From positions 34,974,055 through 35,038,054 of the forward strand of contig JAKSZT010054334.1 of assembly GCA_026826555.1 (NCBI GenBank): a stretch of 64,000 nucleotides of DNA, written 5' to 3'. The number at the start of each line of letters is the position of its first letter. The first letter of the stretch is position 1. The position numbers were made by a program, and so were the translations under genes. Positions 38,530 through 49,405 of this stretch are shown here, one piece after another. The notes under the pieces are model-generated. The model made no database searches. It was not told the DNA's origin and saw only the letters and a program-made list of their open reading frames with translations. The stretch is from Tolypeutes matacus. Its lineage: Eukaryota; Chordata; Mammalia; Cingulata; Chlamyphoridae.

Positions 38530-38984
38530 CTTTTTTTTTTAAAGACTTACTTTTTAAATTTATTTCTCCCCACTCCCTCATTGTTTGCACTTGCTGTGTC
38601 TGTTATCTTCCTTGTTTCCTTAGGATGCACCGGGAACTGAACCCAGCACCTCTGATGTGGGAGGGAGGCACACTTGAGCACCTCCGTTCTCTGCTTGTGT
38701 TGTGTCACTCATTATGTTTTTTCTTCTTGTGTCTCTTGTTGAATCAGCTCGCTGTCTTGCTTGTCTTCTTTAGGAGGCAATGGGGACCTCTGCTCCACTT
38801 TGTGTGTCTCTCATTATGTTTTTCTTCTTGTGTCTCTTGCTGCCCCATCTTGTTGTGTCAGCTTGCCATGCCTGCCCATCATGCCAACTTGCTGTCTTCT
38901 ATAAGAGGCACCGGGAACCAAACCACGGACCTCCCATGTGGTAAGCGGGAGCTCAGTTGCTTGAGCCACATCCGCTTCCCCATG
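38530..38984 (-). mobile_element. DAS-type SINE, long dimeric form
   Basis: Minus-strand element: T-run (tail) at 38530, then two tRNA-like heads; the outermost ends ttgagccacatccgcttccc at 38961-38980. B-box-like segments occur near 38625 (gggaactgaaccca) and 38911 (gggaaccaaacca). A block ctcattatgttttttcttct recurs about 100 bp later, showing internal duplication. About 455 bp, longer than other copies here. The 129-codon frame across it is not a gene. Confidence 0.83.
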
Positions 38985-40234
38985 ATCTTTTTAAAAAGAA
39001 AATTTTTAGCTTGAAGTAAATGGAGAGACTTGAATATTAATGAAAAAAACATTAAGGCTCCTATGTACTAAGATTTAATGTCATATATTAATATACTAAA
39101 TGTAAGACTCCTACACCAATATTTATTTATTCCTTCTCAGCTTCTCAGACATTTTGTTGTTGTTGTTTATTTAAATTATCCTGCCCAGACCACTTGGAAC
39201 TTTTTCTGAGACTTATAGTAGAATTAGACTTTTAGTAGAACTACCTCTATACTTTCTACACCCTTTTAAAGCACCATGGCTTAATTTATTATTGATAAAC
39301 CAATGTTTCCAAATTTCTCTAGTGTGGGCATCTGCTTCTCTCCTAAAATTTCAGTCCCATATTTCTACTTTTTGTTTTAAGTCTCTATTTGGCTACTCGT
39401 GAACCATCTCATAATCATCAAGTCCAAACTGAACTGTTTTTAAATCATCATAAAGCCTAATCTTCCTCATAAGAATGATTAAAAGCTTGGATTTTGGATT
39501 CAGAATTCAGTATTCAAATCTTGGCTTTCACTTACTAAGACTGGGACCTGGAGCAAGTAAAATTAACCTTACTAACAGTAAAATTGATCAACCTTAGGTT
39601 TTCTAATGATTCATTGAGAAAGTATGTGTAAAAGCTTAACACAATACCTGGTACATTGAAAATACATGATAAAAATTAGATATCATCATCATTCTTATTA
39701 CTATCTCACTAAATAAATCATACCATCATTCACCCAGTTGCTAATCTATATACCTAAGTCATCCTCCACATTTTATTTTCTTCATCTTCATTTGGAATCC
39801 AAATGATTATCAAGTTCTATTAATTTTATTTCTAAAATATTAATCATATTTTCTTTTCTTCATCTTCTCTATCTTTAACTACAGTTAAAAGATTAAAATT
39901 ATGTGGAATTTTGTTATTTATGTGCATCTCCCTTCCATACCATACACTTATCAATAGCAGGGACTATATCTTATCCTTTTTGAATAGCACATTGATGATT
40001 ACCACGTTGGATGCAAGAATCGGTCTAGATTTGCAGCTCTCAGCTCAAGAAATTGCTGAGCATTCATCTTACATTGTTACACCTTTAAATATGTAGGATT
40101 CAAATACTATGTGGAGATGAACACAGTTTGGCATTTTTGTTCTAGTTAGCCTGCTGGTCTTTAACATTCTTATTTTGAAGAGGTTTTTAGATTAGTTTTA
40201 GTCAATTTTTACCCGGTGTATTCTCTAACATATA
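38985..40234 (+). repeat. unique intron with an MIR relic (about 39485-39690)
   Basis: The MIR part shows gcttggattttggattcaga, tcaaatcttggctttcactta, and a 3' end reading acacaatacctggtacattg. The rest is unique AT-rich intron, with a short L2-like phrase (agcagggactatatctt) near 39955. Confidence 0.6.
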
Positions 40235-40640
40235 CTTCATTCATTCATTATGCAAATATGAGCTGACCACCTACTATGTGCAGCACTGTACAAAATGCTG
40301 GATATACAATGATGAGCAAAAGAGACATGGGCCTGTTCACATAGGGCTTAAAGTAAAACAAGAAATTTTGGGTCTTTTCTTTTAGAGAATGAGAAACAAT
40401 TGAAGAACTCTAAACAGGAAAGTGACAGTGTAAGGTTTGTGCTTAAAGCAATGATGGTTCCCGAATCTAATTATGGCAGTAGGAAAGAAACAGACAAGTT
40501 AGATATAAATTACATAGATGAAATAAAGAGGGCATGAAAAGGAACACTGGTGGCCCATAGCACAAGAGGAGGAGGAAATAAGAATGATTCCTAGGTTTCT
40601 GGCTAAACAACTAGCTGATGTTATTCTATGGTGTTAACCA
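40235..40640 (-). repeat. L2-like ancient repeat
   Basis: Contains cattcattatgcaaatatga, cacctactatgtgcagcactg, tggatatacaatgatgagca, aacaggaaagtgacagtg, gattcctaggtttctggct. This order matches a common ancient mammalian repeat that I associate with L2 antisense. Family assignment is uncertain. Confidence 0.6.
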
Positions 40641-40766
40641 GTTTTAGGGAGAAGATAATTTAACACTTAAATTCATATATATGAGAAATATCAAGGTACT
40701 TCTCATGAGCATGCCATCCCACCTATGAAGATTTTATGCATTTGGAAAATTCATTAGCAATTAGAA

Positions 40767-40841
40767 AAAAATTTTTTTAAGTTTTAAAGAAGCTTTAGAT
40801 TATATAAATGTTACATAAAAAATATAGGGGATTCCCATATT
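40767..40841 (-). mobile_element. LINE-1 3' end, very short fragment
   Basis: About 75 bp matching the extreme 3' end of the L1s at 184 and 20540: aagctttagattatataaat, gttacataaaaaatatagggg, attcccatat. Strongly 5'-truncated. Confidence 0.8.
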
Positions 40842-41273
40842 CAATTTGTGATGGACAACACTTAAAATTGTTAATATTATATACCATGACAGTGATTACT
40901 GGCAGTAAGGAAAGTATATTAACTTGAAATTTTATTTGGTGTAATTGTAAATCTATAGAGAAATTACATTGTGCTTGGGGAGGAGAAATTCTAGTTCATT
41001 TGTTTGCCTAATGGAAAAATAATTTGATGTGGTAAAGTGGGAAAAGGTAGAAATTCATTAACATTGGAAATAACAAAGGGTAAGAGATGTAAAATAAAAT
41101 TAACCTAGACATATTATACCAAATTGCCTTATACTGAAGAATGGTATAATTGTATTTTAGATTGGAAAGCTTAAATATATTCCTAGTATGGTCATCTCTA
41201 CAATGTCCATTATCTGTTAAATTTTATTTAAGCTGTGGAAATATCAACCTGTTGCAATATCATAATTGCCACT

Positions 41274-41879
41274 TGTATTAGTCAGCCAAAGGGGTGCTGA
41301 TGCAAAGTACCAGAACTCTGTTTGCTTTTATAAAGGGTATTTATTTGGGGTAGAAGCTTACATTTTGAGGCCCTAAAAAGTCCAACTCAAGGTACCATCT
41401 CACCCAAAGTCTTTTTCCACGTGTTGACACAAGATGGCGGGCAATGTCTGCAAGAGTTCAGCTTTCCTCTTTTTTTCTTAGGGTTCTGTGGTCCCAGCTT
41501 CTTCCAGTCTCAGCTGTAGCCTGGTATAAGGCTCATCTCGCTTCCCGGGGCTTGTTTCGGGCTCAGCTGCTCTGTTCTCTTCACAGGGTCAGCTGTAAAG
41601 TATCAGGTTCATCTTTCTTCCGGGGTCACAGGATCCTCTGTGTATCTTCTCTGTATATCTCTTCTCTTGCCTTCTTGATTGATTATCCCTTTATATAGCC
41701 TACCACGGGGCCAGGGAATCAACCCTGCACACCCTAATGATGTGGTCTAATCAAAATCCTAAACTTAACATAATTTAATAAAAAGCATCTCAGCTGAATC
41801 TCGCCCAGAGAAACAGACCCATTTACAAACATAATCACTATTTCTTTTTGGAATTCATTAAAAATACCAAACTGCCACA
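41274..41879 (-). mobile_element. solo LTR-like element, 606 bp, antisense copy
   Basis: Reverse-complement relative of the element at 36598: it starts TGTATTAGTCAGCCAAAGGG (complement of the other's end) and finishes at TGCCACA. The reversed polyadenylation signal is at 41340-41345. A 5-bp duplication ccact flanks it (41269-41273, 41880-41884). No retroviral genes attached. The internal open frames are not genes. Confidence 0.75.
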
Positions 41880-41884
41880 CCACT

Positions 41885-43411
41885 GAATAGAAAGGTTTGA
41901 CTCTTACTTACAATCAGCTTATAATCTTTCTTAACAAGACATCCAAATTTTCAGCCAATACAAATTAATCTGGCTATTTCTTTCCTTATACTAGAGTCCA
42001 TGCAACTATTTACCTAGTCTGAGTCTGCATTTGCTTGTTTGTTTGCTTTGCTTTGCGTTGTTTTGGGGATCTGTTTTACTTGGTTAACACTTAGAGGATA
42101 ATGTTAATGAGTTCACAGGCAGGCAGCATTAGCATCAAAAAGGAAAATATTTTTGATATAATTATCTTTTATCTCCACATATAGTACTTATATATAATGG
42201 CCCTATATTTTTCTTTTACTTTAAGTTGCATCAAAACTTTTTGGAATTTGGTATAAAATAAGGGAAAATACATAATAAGGTAATGCATTCTGTATATAAT
42301 AATTCATTTTGATAATTTTCATGAGTTTAAAATGAATGCTATTTAAAATCGAAACCATTGTCATCTTCAGTTTTCTAGTGCTGTTCTTGTTTTCCATTTT
42401 CCTCAAAGATTTTGGGAATAATTGTTTTTTGGTAATGTCTGCCTGTGCTTTAAGCATCCTTTTATATATTCCATCTGACATTAATGACAAAACTTCAGCT
42501 CTGATTTTACAATTTGTTTCCTTATTTGTTCTGGTGCAATGATCATTGGCTGTGGCTAAAAATATTCAAGCAAAATTTAAAAATTAAGCTGTTCTAATTT
42601 CCCTTATTTCATGTGTCACCTGTCTTTGTGCAGTGTAACTCATGAAACTTTCAATATTGAAGAGTAGGTAGGTCAATAGAAATATTTCAAATAGGTGAAG
42701 GAAATAAGCAATTCATATAATTCTGATGAGTCCACAAATACTAATCACAGCTAATATTAATCAGTTTTACATATAAAAGAAAATGCATCAAAACAGCTCT
42801 ACATTCAAAAGAAAATATCATTTATAAAATAGAAGCCTCTTTCTATGATGAGAGTTTCAAATTCTTCATTAACAAAAATTTGGCACTCAGGTAACATAGA
42901 GCAATGATAACTAAAAATATATATATATGGCTATTTTGGGGAAAGTAACGTATTTCCCAAAATGACTCATAGTGATAGATAGTGGGATAGTTAGAATTCA
43001 TGACAATACCATTCTTTTCTAAGAAAAAAAATAAAAGGATGTCAGAAGATAAGCTAACCAGGATTGGTTACATAACAGCCCATCAGTTCTATTTCCCTCC
43101 AGCACTTCCAAATCAAATATGTTTTGTATACAATTAAATATAAGTTGTAGATTTTGGAAATGGTCTGTTCTGGAGTGAATCTTTGCAACACCAATTAGGA
43201 TGTGCTTGTGGCTTTCTCCTTGCTGAACCATTGCGCTTAAGTTGGAACATTCTAAATTTTACTCCTAAATAATTGTACCCCTAACAGGCTGTTTCTTCCT
43301 AACTTTAAAATAAGCAATCTGATGAAATTGAATCAAAACACCAGAAGATTTTGATGTGTAAATATGTTAAAGTAGATCAGCGGGACTCAGATAGTTATCC
43401 AAAACAGATTT
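41885..43411. other. AT-rich unique intron
   Basis: No gene or clear transposon. A short (TA)n lies near 42918-42928. Confidence 0.5.
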
Positions 43412-43458
43412 AAAGATTACATTGCAGGAGCATATATACAACATAAATATTCCCATCC

Positions 43459-43505
<47 letters not shown>

Positions 43506-43515
43506 NNNNNNNNNN

Positions 43516-43562
<47 letters not shown>

Positions 43563-43794
43563 TAAATAGATAGTGAGGGAGAAACAGAAAAGGAGAAAAA
43601 GGGAGGATAGAATGATATGATGAAGGTGGCAAAATGTTAAAATTGGAGGATCTGGATATCTGGGTGGGTGGAAGTATGTTATAGTTCTCTATATGAGGAT
43701 TTTATTATTTTCCAACTGTCCTGTAAGTTTGAAATTATTAAAAAATAAAAAGCCAAAAAACTTTCAAAAAAAAAAAAAAAAAGATTACATTGCA
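43412..43794 (+). mobile_element. old LINE-1 3' end bracketed by aaagattacattgcagg
   Basis: The last third reads ggtggcaaaatgttaaaatt, ggatctggatatctgggtg, then tgtcctgtaagtttgaaatt and aaaaaataaaaag before an A-tail of about 18: the typical 3' end of mammalian L1MA/B-type elements. The duplication aaagattacattgcagg occurs before it (43412-43428) and after its tail (from 43780). The interior holds a GATA microsatellite and an assembly gap. Confidence 0.8.
43460..43561 (+). repeat. (GATA)n microsatellite with a 10-N gap
   Basis: Tandem gata units interrupted by N at 43506-43515. The N's are an assembly gap, so true repeat length is unknown. The open frame of repeated Tyr-Leu-Ser-Ile on the minus strand is a translation of the repeat, not a gene. 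Confidence 0.95.
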
Positions 43795-43980
43795 GGGAAG
43801 CAGCTGTGGCTCAATCAGTAGGGCTCCCGTTTACCATATGGAGGCCCCGGGTTCGGTTCCCGGGGCCTCCTGGTGAAGGCAAGCCCGCCCGCACGGCGTG
43901 GTTAGCTGACCCAGCGAGCACAAGCAGCAAGGGGGTGATAAATGAATAAATAAATAAAATCTTTAAAAAAAAAAAAAAAA
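43795..43980 (+). mobile_element. DAS-type SINE, full length
   Basis: Head gggaagcagctgtggctcaa with A-box-like tggctcaatcagtagg (43807-43822) and B-box ggttcggttcc (43850-43860), then a body with caagcagcaagggggtgata and an aataaataaataaaatcttt tail with A-run. Target duplication aaagattacattgca at 43780-43794 and 43981-43995. Derived from a tRNA (Ala-like in the literature for this family) and not itself a working tRNA gene. Confidence 0.95.
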
Positions 43981-43995
43981 AAAGATTACATTGCA

Positions 43996-46900
43996 ATAAT
44001 TCATGAGAGGATTGTTTATTTATGCAAAATGCTATCATTCTATTAACATTTTTTTATCTTGTTTTTTATTGGGGCAAAGTTAATGCAATAAAGGATAATA
44101 ACTTGTTTATTCTCACCTAACTCTGAAATAACAGTTGAACATCTGTAGCAGAGTTGACTAGTGTTCACTTTTACTTAGTAGTCTCATTTCCATTGATGGA
44201 GTTGACATCCTTCTAAGTGGTCTCCAATGGTATGGCATAAATGCCTGCTCTTGCTGTCATTTTCATTGTAAACGAATCTTGACAATGTCAGGTTCCCATC
44301 ACAGTCTATCAGTGTCACTCACTCAGCAAGGGTGTGACCTTTAGTCCCTTTGAGCTTTGCCTCCTTTATCAGGGTCAGCCTTTAGGAAATCTGAACAAAT
44401 AGCTACATGTCACCTAGGTATAAAGGATACTTAGATTTGAATATACTTTTACTGTTTTAATGCATTATAGTTGAAAAGGTGTCTGTTTTTTAGAGATAAT
44501 TTAAATTTTATGTTTGATTATTGTATATACATTCTATCAAAAGTTCATCTAAAAATACTGTGGGAACTGTTCCTCACTGTGTATATTTAGGAATGAAAGG
44601 AATTAATTCAATAATTAAATATAATTGTTTAGGTTACACTTATAACTGCTGCTACTCATATACTTACTCAAAATGTTTTTTGTTTTGTTAAAGAGAAACA
44701 GTAACAATATCCTTTACAAAAATTTCCCATTCCTTTTCTACCTGAAAATTGTGTTTCAAAAATGTTTTTCTTTTGGCTAATAATAATAATAATAATCTCT
44801 ACATTTAATCATTATTTAAATTTTTATTCATGATCATCTTTTTTCTTTGAACTTCTGCCTAAATAGATCATTTAACATTTCAGCACATTGGTTAAATAAC
44901 ATTTCACATGTTGAACATTCACATATCTTTACCTTTATTTCAGCTCATTTATAAGTTCCAGTTACTAAAATTTTATGTATAATATAGCTGTATTTATAGT
45001 TGGTTCTATCGAATATGCTTATGTGAAAAAATATTGCACGGAACTTTTCCTGGGATGTAGCAGAAGAACAAGAGGTCCCAGCTACTCCTCATTTTAAAGA
45101 AATGTTACTTATTAATAGCAGCTGAACTAGTTTTGCTATCTTGACTTAACTATCACTCCAGACTCTGTAAACCTCCTACTCCATTACCAAGAGCAGGCAA
45201 CCACTAAGAGAAAAGATTTGAAGCAATCATCATGCTGAAGAGGGAGAGCTGGGCTTAATAATCCCTTTTGGAGTGTGCTTCTCACCATCAAGCAAAGTGA
45301 GGGGAGCTCCAAGGGAATGACTCAAGGATTTCAGATGCTTCCACCTCATTTCGTAGCTGGATTTCTACTTTGAGGTGAACTGCTGATCTGCTTTCTGTAC
45401 ATATTTGAGTGGGAGGGAAAAGAATTGAGCAGAGCAGGCAGAGTAGAGAGAGTAGACATCATCCAGAACAGAATCCACACCAGGAGAAAGGCATTCGTAT
45501 TACGAGGCAATGGGAAGGGAGCTTAGGGAGCTTCGAAGAGCATTAAACTAGAGGTGATTTTCACTATCAGGGAATCAAGCATTAGTAGATACCCTGGTAA
45601 GCCTCCCTTAAAGGATCAGACATTACTGTGGAGATAGATAGCATTTAGGCACCTGCCACATAGAAGACAGCAATGGCCTGTTAGAATTAGACATAGCCAT
45701 AGAAATGGCAGTGCCGGAGGGCTTTAAGCAAGAGCCAGATAGGCAAGGTTAGCAAATCATTTCAGACTATATAAATGCACACAATAGTTTTTAACTGAAG
45801 ACAAAATTGGTTAGCAGGTATTAATTTCAATTTTTCTTCTTACATTCATGAACCCACTTACATCTGGCAGCTGCAAGACTTTTCGTAGCCCTCCATAATC
45901 TCACCATATTATTAATAGCTGGACTCCATTGGGTTCCTGGTGCTTGTGCTTATGTTACTGGATTTCATCATATATCAGCTGCCTGTATGTTCTGCTATTA
46001 ACATTTCAGATCTGCTTATACCTGTGGGGCTGTTTGGCCTGAGACCTGCTCTACTGATCCCCAACTGGCTATGTTTAGGAGTAGGTACAGGAGATCCTCC
46101 CCTCCTTATCTGCCCCCAGCATTAAAGCATGGCCATGGATTGTGAACAAGCAAAAAGCTTGATGCACTATCTCAGGCTTTTCTTGAGCCCATGACTATTT
46201 TCCTTGGCTTTCTTCTATTTTATATTTTTATTCCATTTCATGAGTTTTTGTATGCATGCCTCAGCCCTTTATTGTAATATATATTCATTGAGGGTACTAT
46301 GGCTATATCAGATTCGTCTTTTTATTTCACAGGGATGTCTAAGAAGGGTTCTACAAGAATGGTGGAGAAGAAATAAATAAGACCTTTTCTGTTTCTATCT
46401 CACCCTAACAAATATTAGGATTTTTTCTACACATTGAATCTTCCCCTTTCTCTTGCAGATTTTCACAGCCTTAATAGGAAACATTAATCTTAAAGGTATA
46501 AGTTTGTATGTATGTTTGCACGCAGACATATATTGACATAAATCTCTAAATATGTTGGCTTAAACTATAAAAATTATACATTTAATAACTATGGGCATGT
46601 CTTGTTCTGAAGTGAGTGGCCCATTTTCAACTCTTATTTATTCATGCTAATAGAGGGAAAGGATGTCATAAATAATGCAAAAATCACTTACAGCTGACTT
46701 GGTTATATATTGTCTATTTTTCATCAGACTTAGTTTCTTAATTGTTTGCTCTGTTTATTACCCAAGTGATCTAACAGCATGAGTATTTAACAAATGATGG
46801 TTGGCAGAGATGGCTAGGAGCATTCTATATCATGGGAAAATTGTATCTAGTATTAGAAACTTTCTGTGGAAAATTCACATATGGATAATTGATATTTATC

Positions 46901-48348
46901 CTTACACAGGAACTGATATCCTGAGATGCAAAAGATATATGAAAATAGTGTTTTGTCTATTATCTGTTTTCAGAATGATTTAATTAGAATCTTAGCTTAA
47001 TATTTTATACCTTGAAAATCAAAAATAGAATGATAGAGTATTATCCAATATGAGAAATAGCTTCTCATTTATTAACTGGTAATCAAGAATCAAATAAAAG
47101 AAAAAAATTAGTTCAAGTGAACAGAAAAACAAAAGTAGATAATAAGAATAGACAAAACACAAACTGAATCCAAAATAACTAATGTGTTTTTCCATACTCC
47201 ATATATAAGGTATTCATCTTCAGGTATGCAACTACTATGAAAATGTAATCTTTATATTTTGTTCTATAATTAAAAGAAGTATTACATGTAGAGAAAATCA
47301 CCAATTATTTATAATTGCCAATGTGGTTCCCATATACAAATAATATTTATTCAATGTGTTATTTCTATGTCCAATAACAATTAGTGATTGTGCCTCAATT
47401 CTAGTTTTAACTGCTAATTTCAAAATGTAAATTTATTGCTGAATCATAAATTTTGACCATATAAAATTTCTCAGATATGATGGATTAAATATGTACTAAA
47501 AGATTTTGCGCTTATTTTGGTAAATGAAATGTAAAGTAAAAATGTTTAAAATGGTTTGACACTGAATATTCTCTTCATATCATAGATTAGAAACATTCAT
47601 ATTTTATAGTTTTTGCATGTTTCACTAGTACATTAGTACGAGTGTTCAAAAGAGAGATGAGTAGAAAAATAAAGTGTATAAATTTGTGAATATGAAAATG
47701 AACTTTTATATCCCAGTGTAGGCGCAAGCTGGAGAAATTTCTTTTATGTGAGTCATAGCTGTATTAAGCCATAAACTTTTCTTCACCAAAAGCTGTCATG
47801 GTTTCTTGTAAAATAATAAAGATAATAAAGATATCCATTTTAATTGATTCTTTTCATTGTTTAATAAAATTGCTTTGTTTGATTGCTGAAGAATTTGAAT
47901 TGAGTTTTCATTACCCACTTCTGAACAATTTACTCTACGATCCAGACAGTATTGAGCTAATGAGTTTGAATTTATATTGAACCTTAACTGTCTTCATGAA
48001 GTAAATGGAAAAAAATCATGGCAGTAGCTAAGTATTCTTCATTAAAAACTATGTCGTAGAGATTTTACAATGAGGCTTTTAACAGAGCTAAAGGATTTAA
48101 ATTGGAGTTTTACCAACTTTGCTGTTTCCATGCATATTATATGAAAATATGGTTTCTTTTATTTCCTTCTTTATTTTAAAGAAATAAAGAACTTAGAAGC
48201 TGACTGAGACATTACAGATTTTTCTTTTATGTGGGTAGCTTGTATATTCAACAATTTAGGTTAAAAATAAATTAATGGTTAATTCATTTAATTTGGGGTC
48301 ATGTCTAAATTGAAAGGATTCATAAACACCTTCAAGTATTTGTTAAGG
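43996..48348. other. unique intron
   Basis: No gene or transposon recognised. (TAA)n at about 44779-44797. The stretch 45200-45760 is richer in G and A than its surroundings and could be an old unrecognised repeat. Confidence 0.5.
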
Positions 48349-48543
48349 CAGGGGTTCTTAACGAGGGGTCCCTGAGCTTGAATTGAAATAAAAAAAAACC
48401 CACCATTCTTGTGGGTACATGTTGGTACAGGTGTGATATGTTTAATAAATAATACACAGTATAGTGTGGACTTAGTAAGGGGTCCGTGGTTTTCACCTGA
48501 CTGGCAAAGGGGTCCATGGAACAAAAAACGTTAAGAACCCCTG
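48349..48543 (+). mobile_element. hAT-type MITE, 195 bp, intact
   Basis: Terminal inverted repeats caggggttcttaac / gttaagaacccctg are perfect, and the flanks tgttaagg (48341-48348) and tgttgagg (48544-48551) are an 8-bp target duplication with one change. It is the same family, length and orientation as the element at 16340. Non-autonomous. Confidence 0.9.
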
Positions 48544-49249
48544 TGTTGAGGCATATCAAGATCTAGCGAAATCTAAGACATTGTCGCCAATATTGAAATA
48601 TAGGCCCTCAAATGTCCTATTTTGACTTTAGCATTGACATTGCCACAATCATAAATTTATGCCTCTCTTTAGTTAAAAATAAGTGACATAGTTACTGATA
48701 CATATATACACATTTCATTTATTGCTTTGACAATGTTATCATCTTTTGTAAAGTGATCTTTGGGTTTTCTGTACAATGTTTAGCCAAGTTGAGCATTTAA
48801 TGATTCCACGTTTAGGTTTTCCTGTGGAATAAAATTAGGCACTTTAACTCCAAATGGTGATCAGGGTACCATTTACTACAAGGATAACTTTGCATTCTAT
48901 AAACGTCCAGTGTGCCTAAGTTCCAAGGAGTAATTAATTCTGTAGGTATATTGTAAAGCCCATTTTATATTAAAATGTGTAGTCAAATAGGATTAGACTT
49001 CATGAATAGATTAAATGTTATAGAAATATTTTTTTTTTAAAGTTTGAGGGGATCATATTTAAGAAACATGAAAACTAAAAGAAAATACAGTTGACAGAAA
49101 TTTACTTACTTCAGCTTTTTTTTCCCTAGAAATCACTTCAGTTTGCCAATCTCCAAATGTGATGTACTTTTTTAAACCTCATTTCAAATTAATCAGTAGA
49201 AAATTTGGAATAATATCGTATCCAAATAATTTATATTCATTCCCCACAG

Positions 49250-49405
49250 GCAGCAGTGATGGTTCTTGGGATAAGGAAACACTGCACTCTCCCCCCACCC
49301 AGGGATCTCAGGCTTCTGTTACCCACCCCTGCATGCCTGGAGCGTATAGCCTTCCACTTAGTCATCCTTTCAACCATCTTCAGCAGAACCACCTTCTGCC
49401 AAATG
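49250..49405 (+). CDS. DACH1: DACH1 internal exon, alternatively spliced 52-codon cassette
   Basis: This coding exon encodes a Gly/Ser-rich start (GSSDGSWDKETL), a Pro/Ser/Gln stretch, then MPGAYSLPLSHPFNHLQQ and HLLPN. I recognise it as part of the linker of DACH1, a nuclear Ski/Sno/Dac-family transcriptional cofactor of the Pax-Six-Eya-Dach network. It follows a good acceptor (attcattccccacag) and ends before a donor reading gtacga, which is weaker than consensus. It starts and ends in phase 1: one G from the previous exon plus GC makes the first Gly, and the final G joins GA of the next exon. At 156 nt it can be skipped without shifting frame. The length matches the 52-residue difference between the 758- and 706-residue human isoforms. 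Compared with the human sequence as I remember it, this exon has about nine substitutions in its last 43 residues, while the neighbouring exons look unchanged. DACH2 is the alternative and fits less well. Confidence 0.93.

Larger units (their letters stand above)
1..49249 (+). other. DACH1: DACH1 intron, 3' part (upstream exon outside window)
   Basis: No coding exon of DACH1 or any other gene was recognised before 49250. The exon expected upstream should encode the residues just before SSVG|SSDG, and it is absent. The intron is therefore at least 49 kb here, consistent with the very long introns of this gene in other mammals. It ends with a tract reading attcattccccacag. Its contents are listed as separate repeats and candidate regulatory blocks. 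Open frames of 60-115 codons along it look random, except the L1 ORF2 remnant near 2.3 kb. Confidence 0.85.

Noticed and set aside
38625..39014. 129-codon + strand ORF, the longest in the window
   Set aside because: It runs through an antisense DAS SINE with internal duplication; composition and repeats reflect the transposon.
43460..43561. Regular repeat that could be read as a CRISPR-like array
   Set aside because: Plain tetranucleotide microsatellite without spacers, in a mammalian genome.
43795..43868. tRNA-like sequence with A- and B-boxes
   Set aside because: Part of a SINE with A-tail and target duplications; no mature tRNA cloverleaf or terminator.
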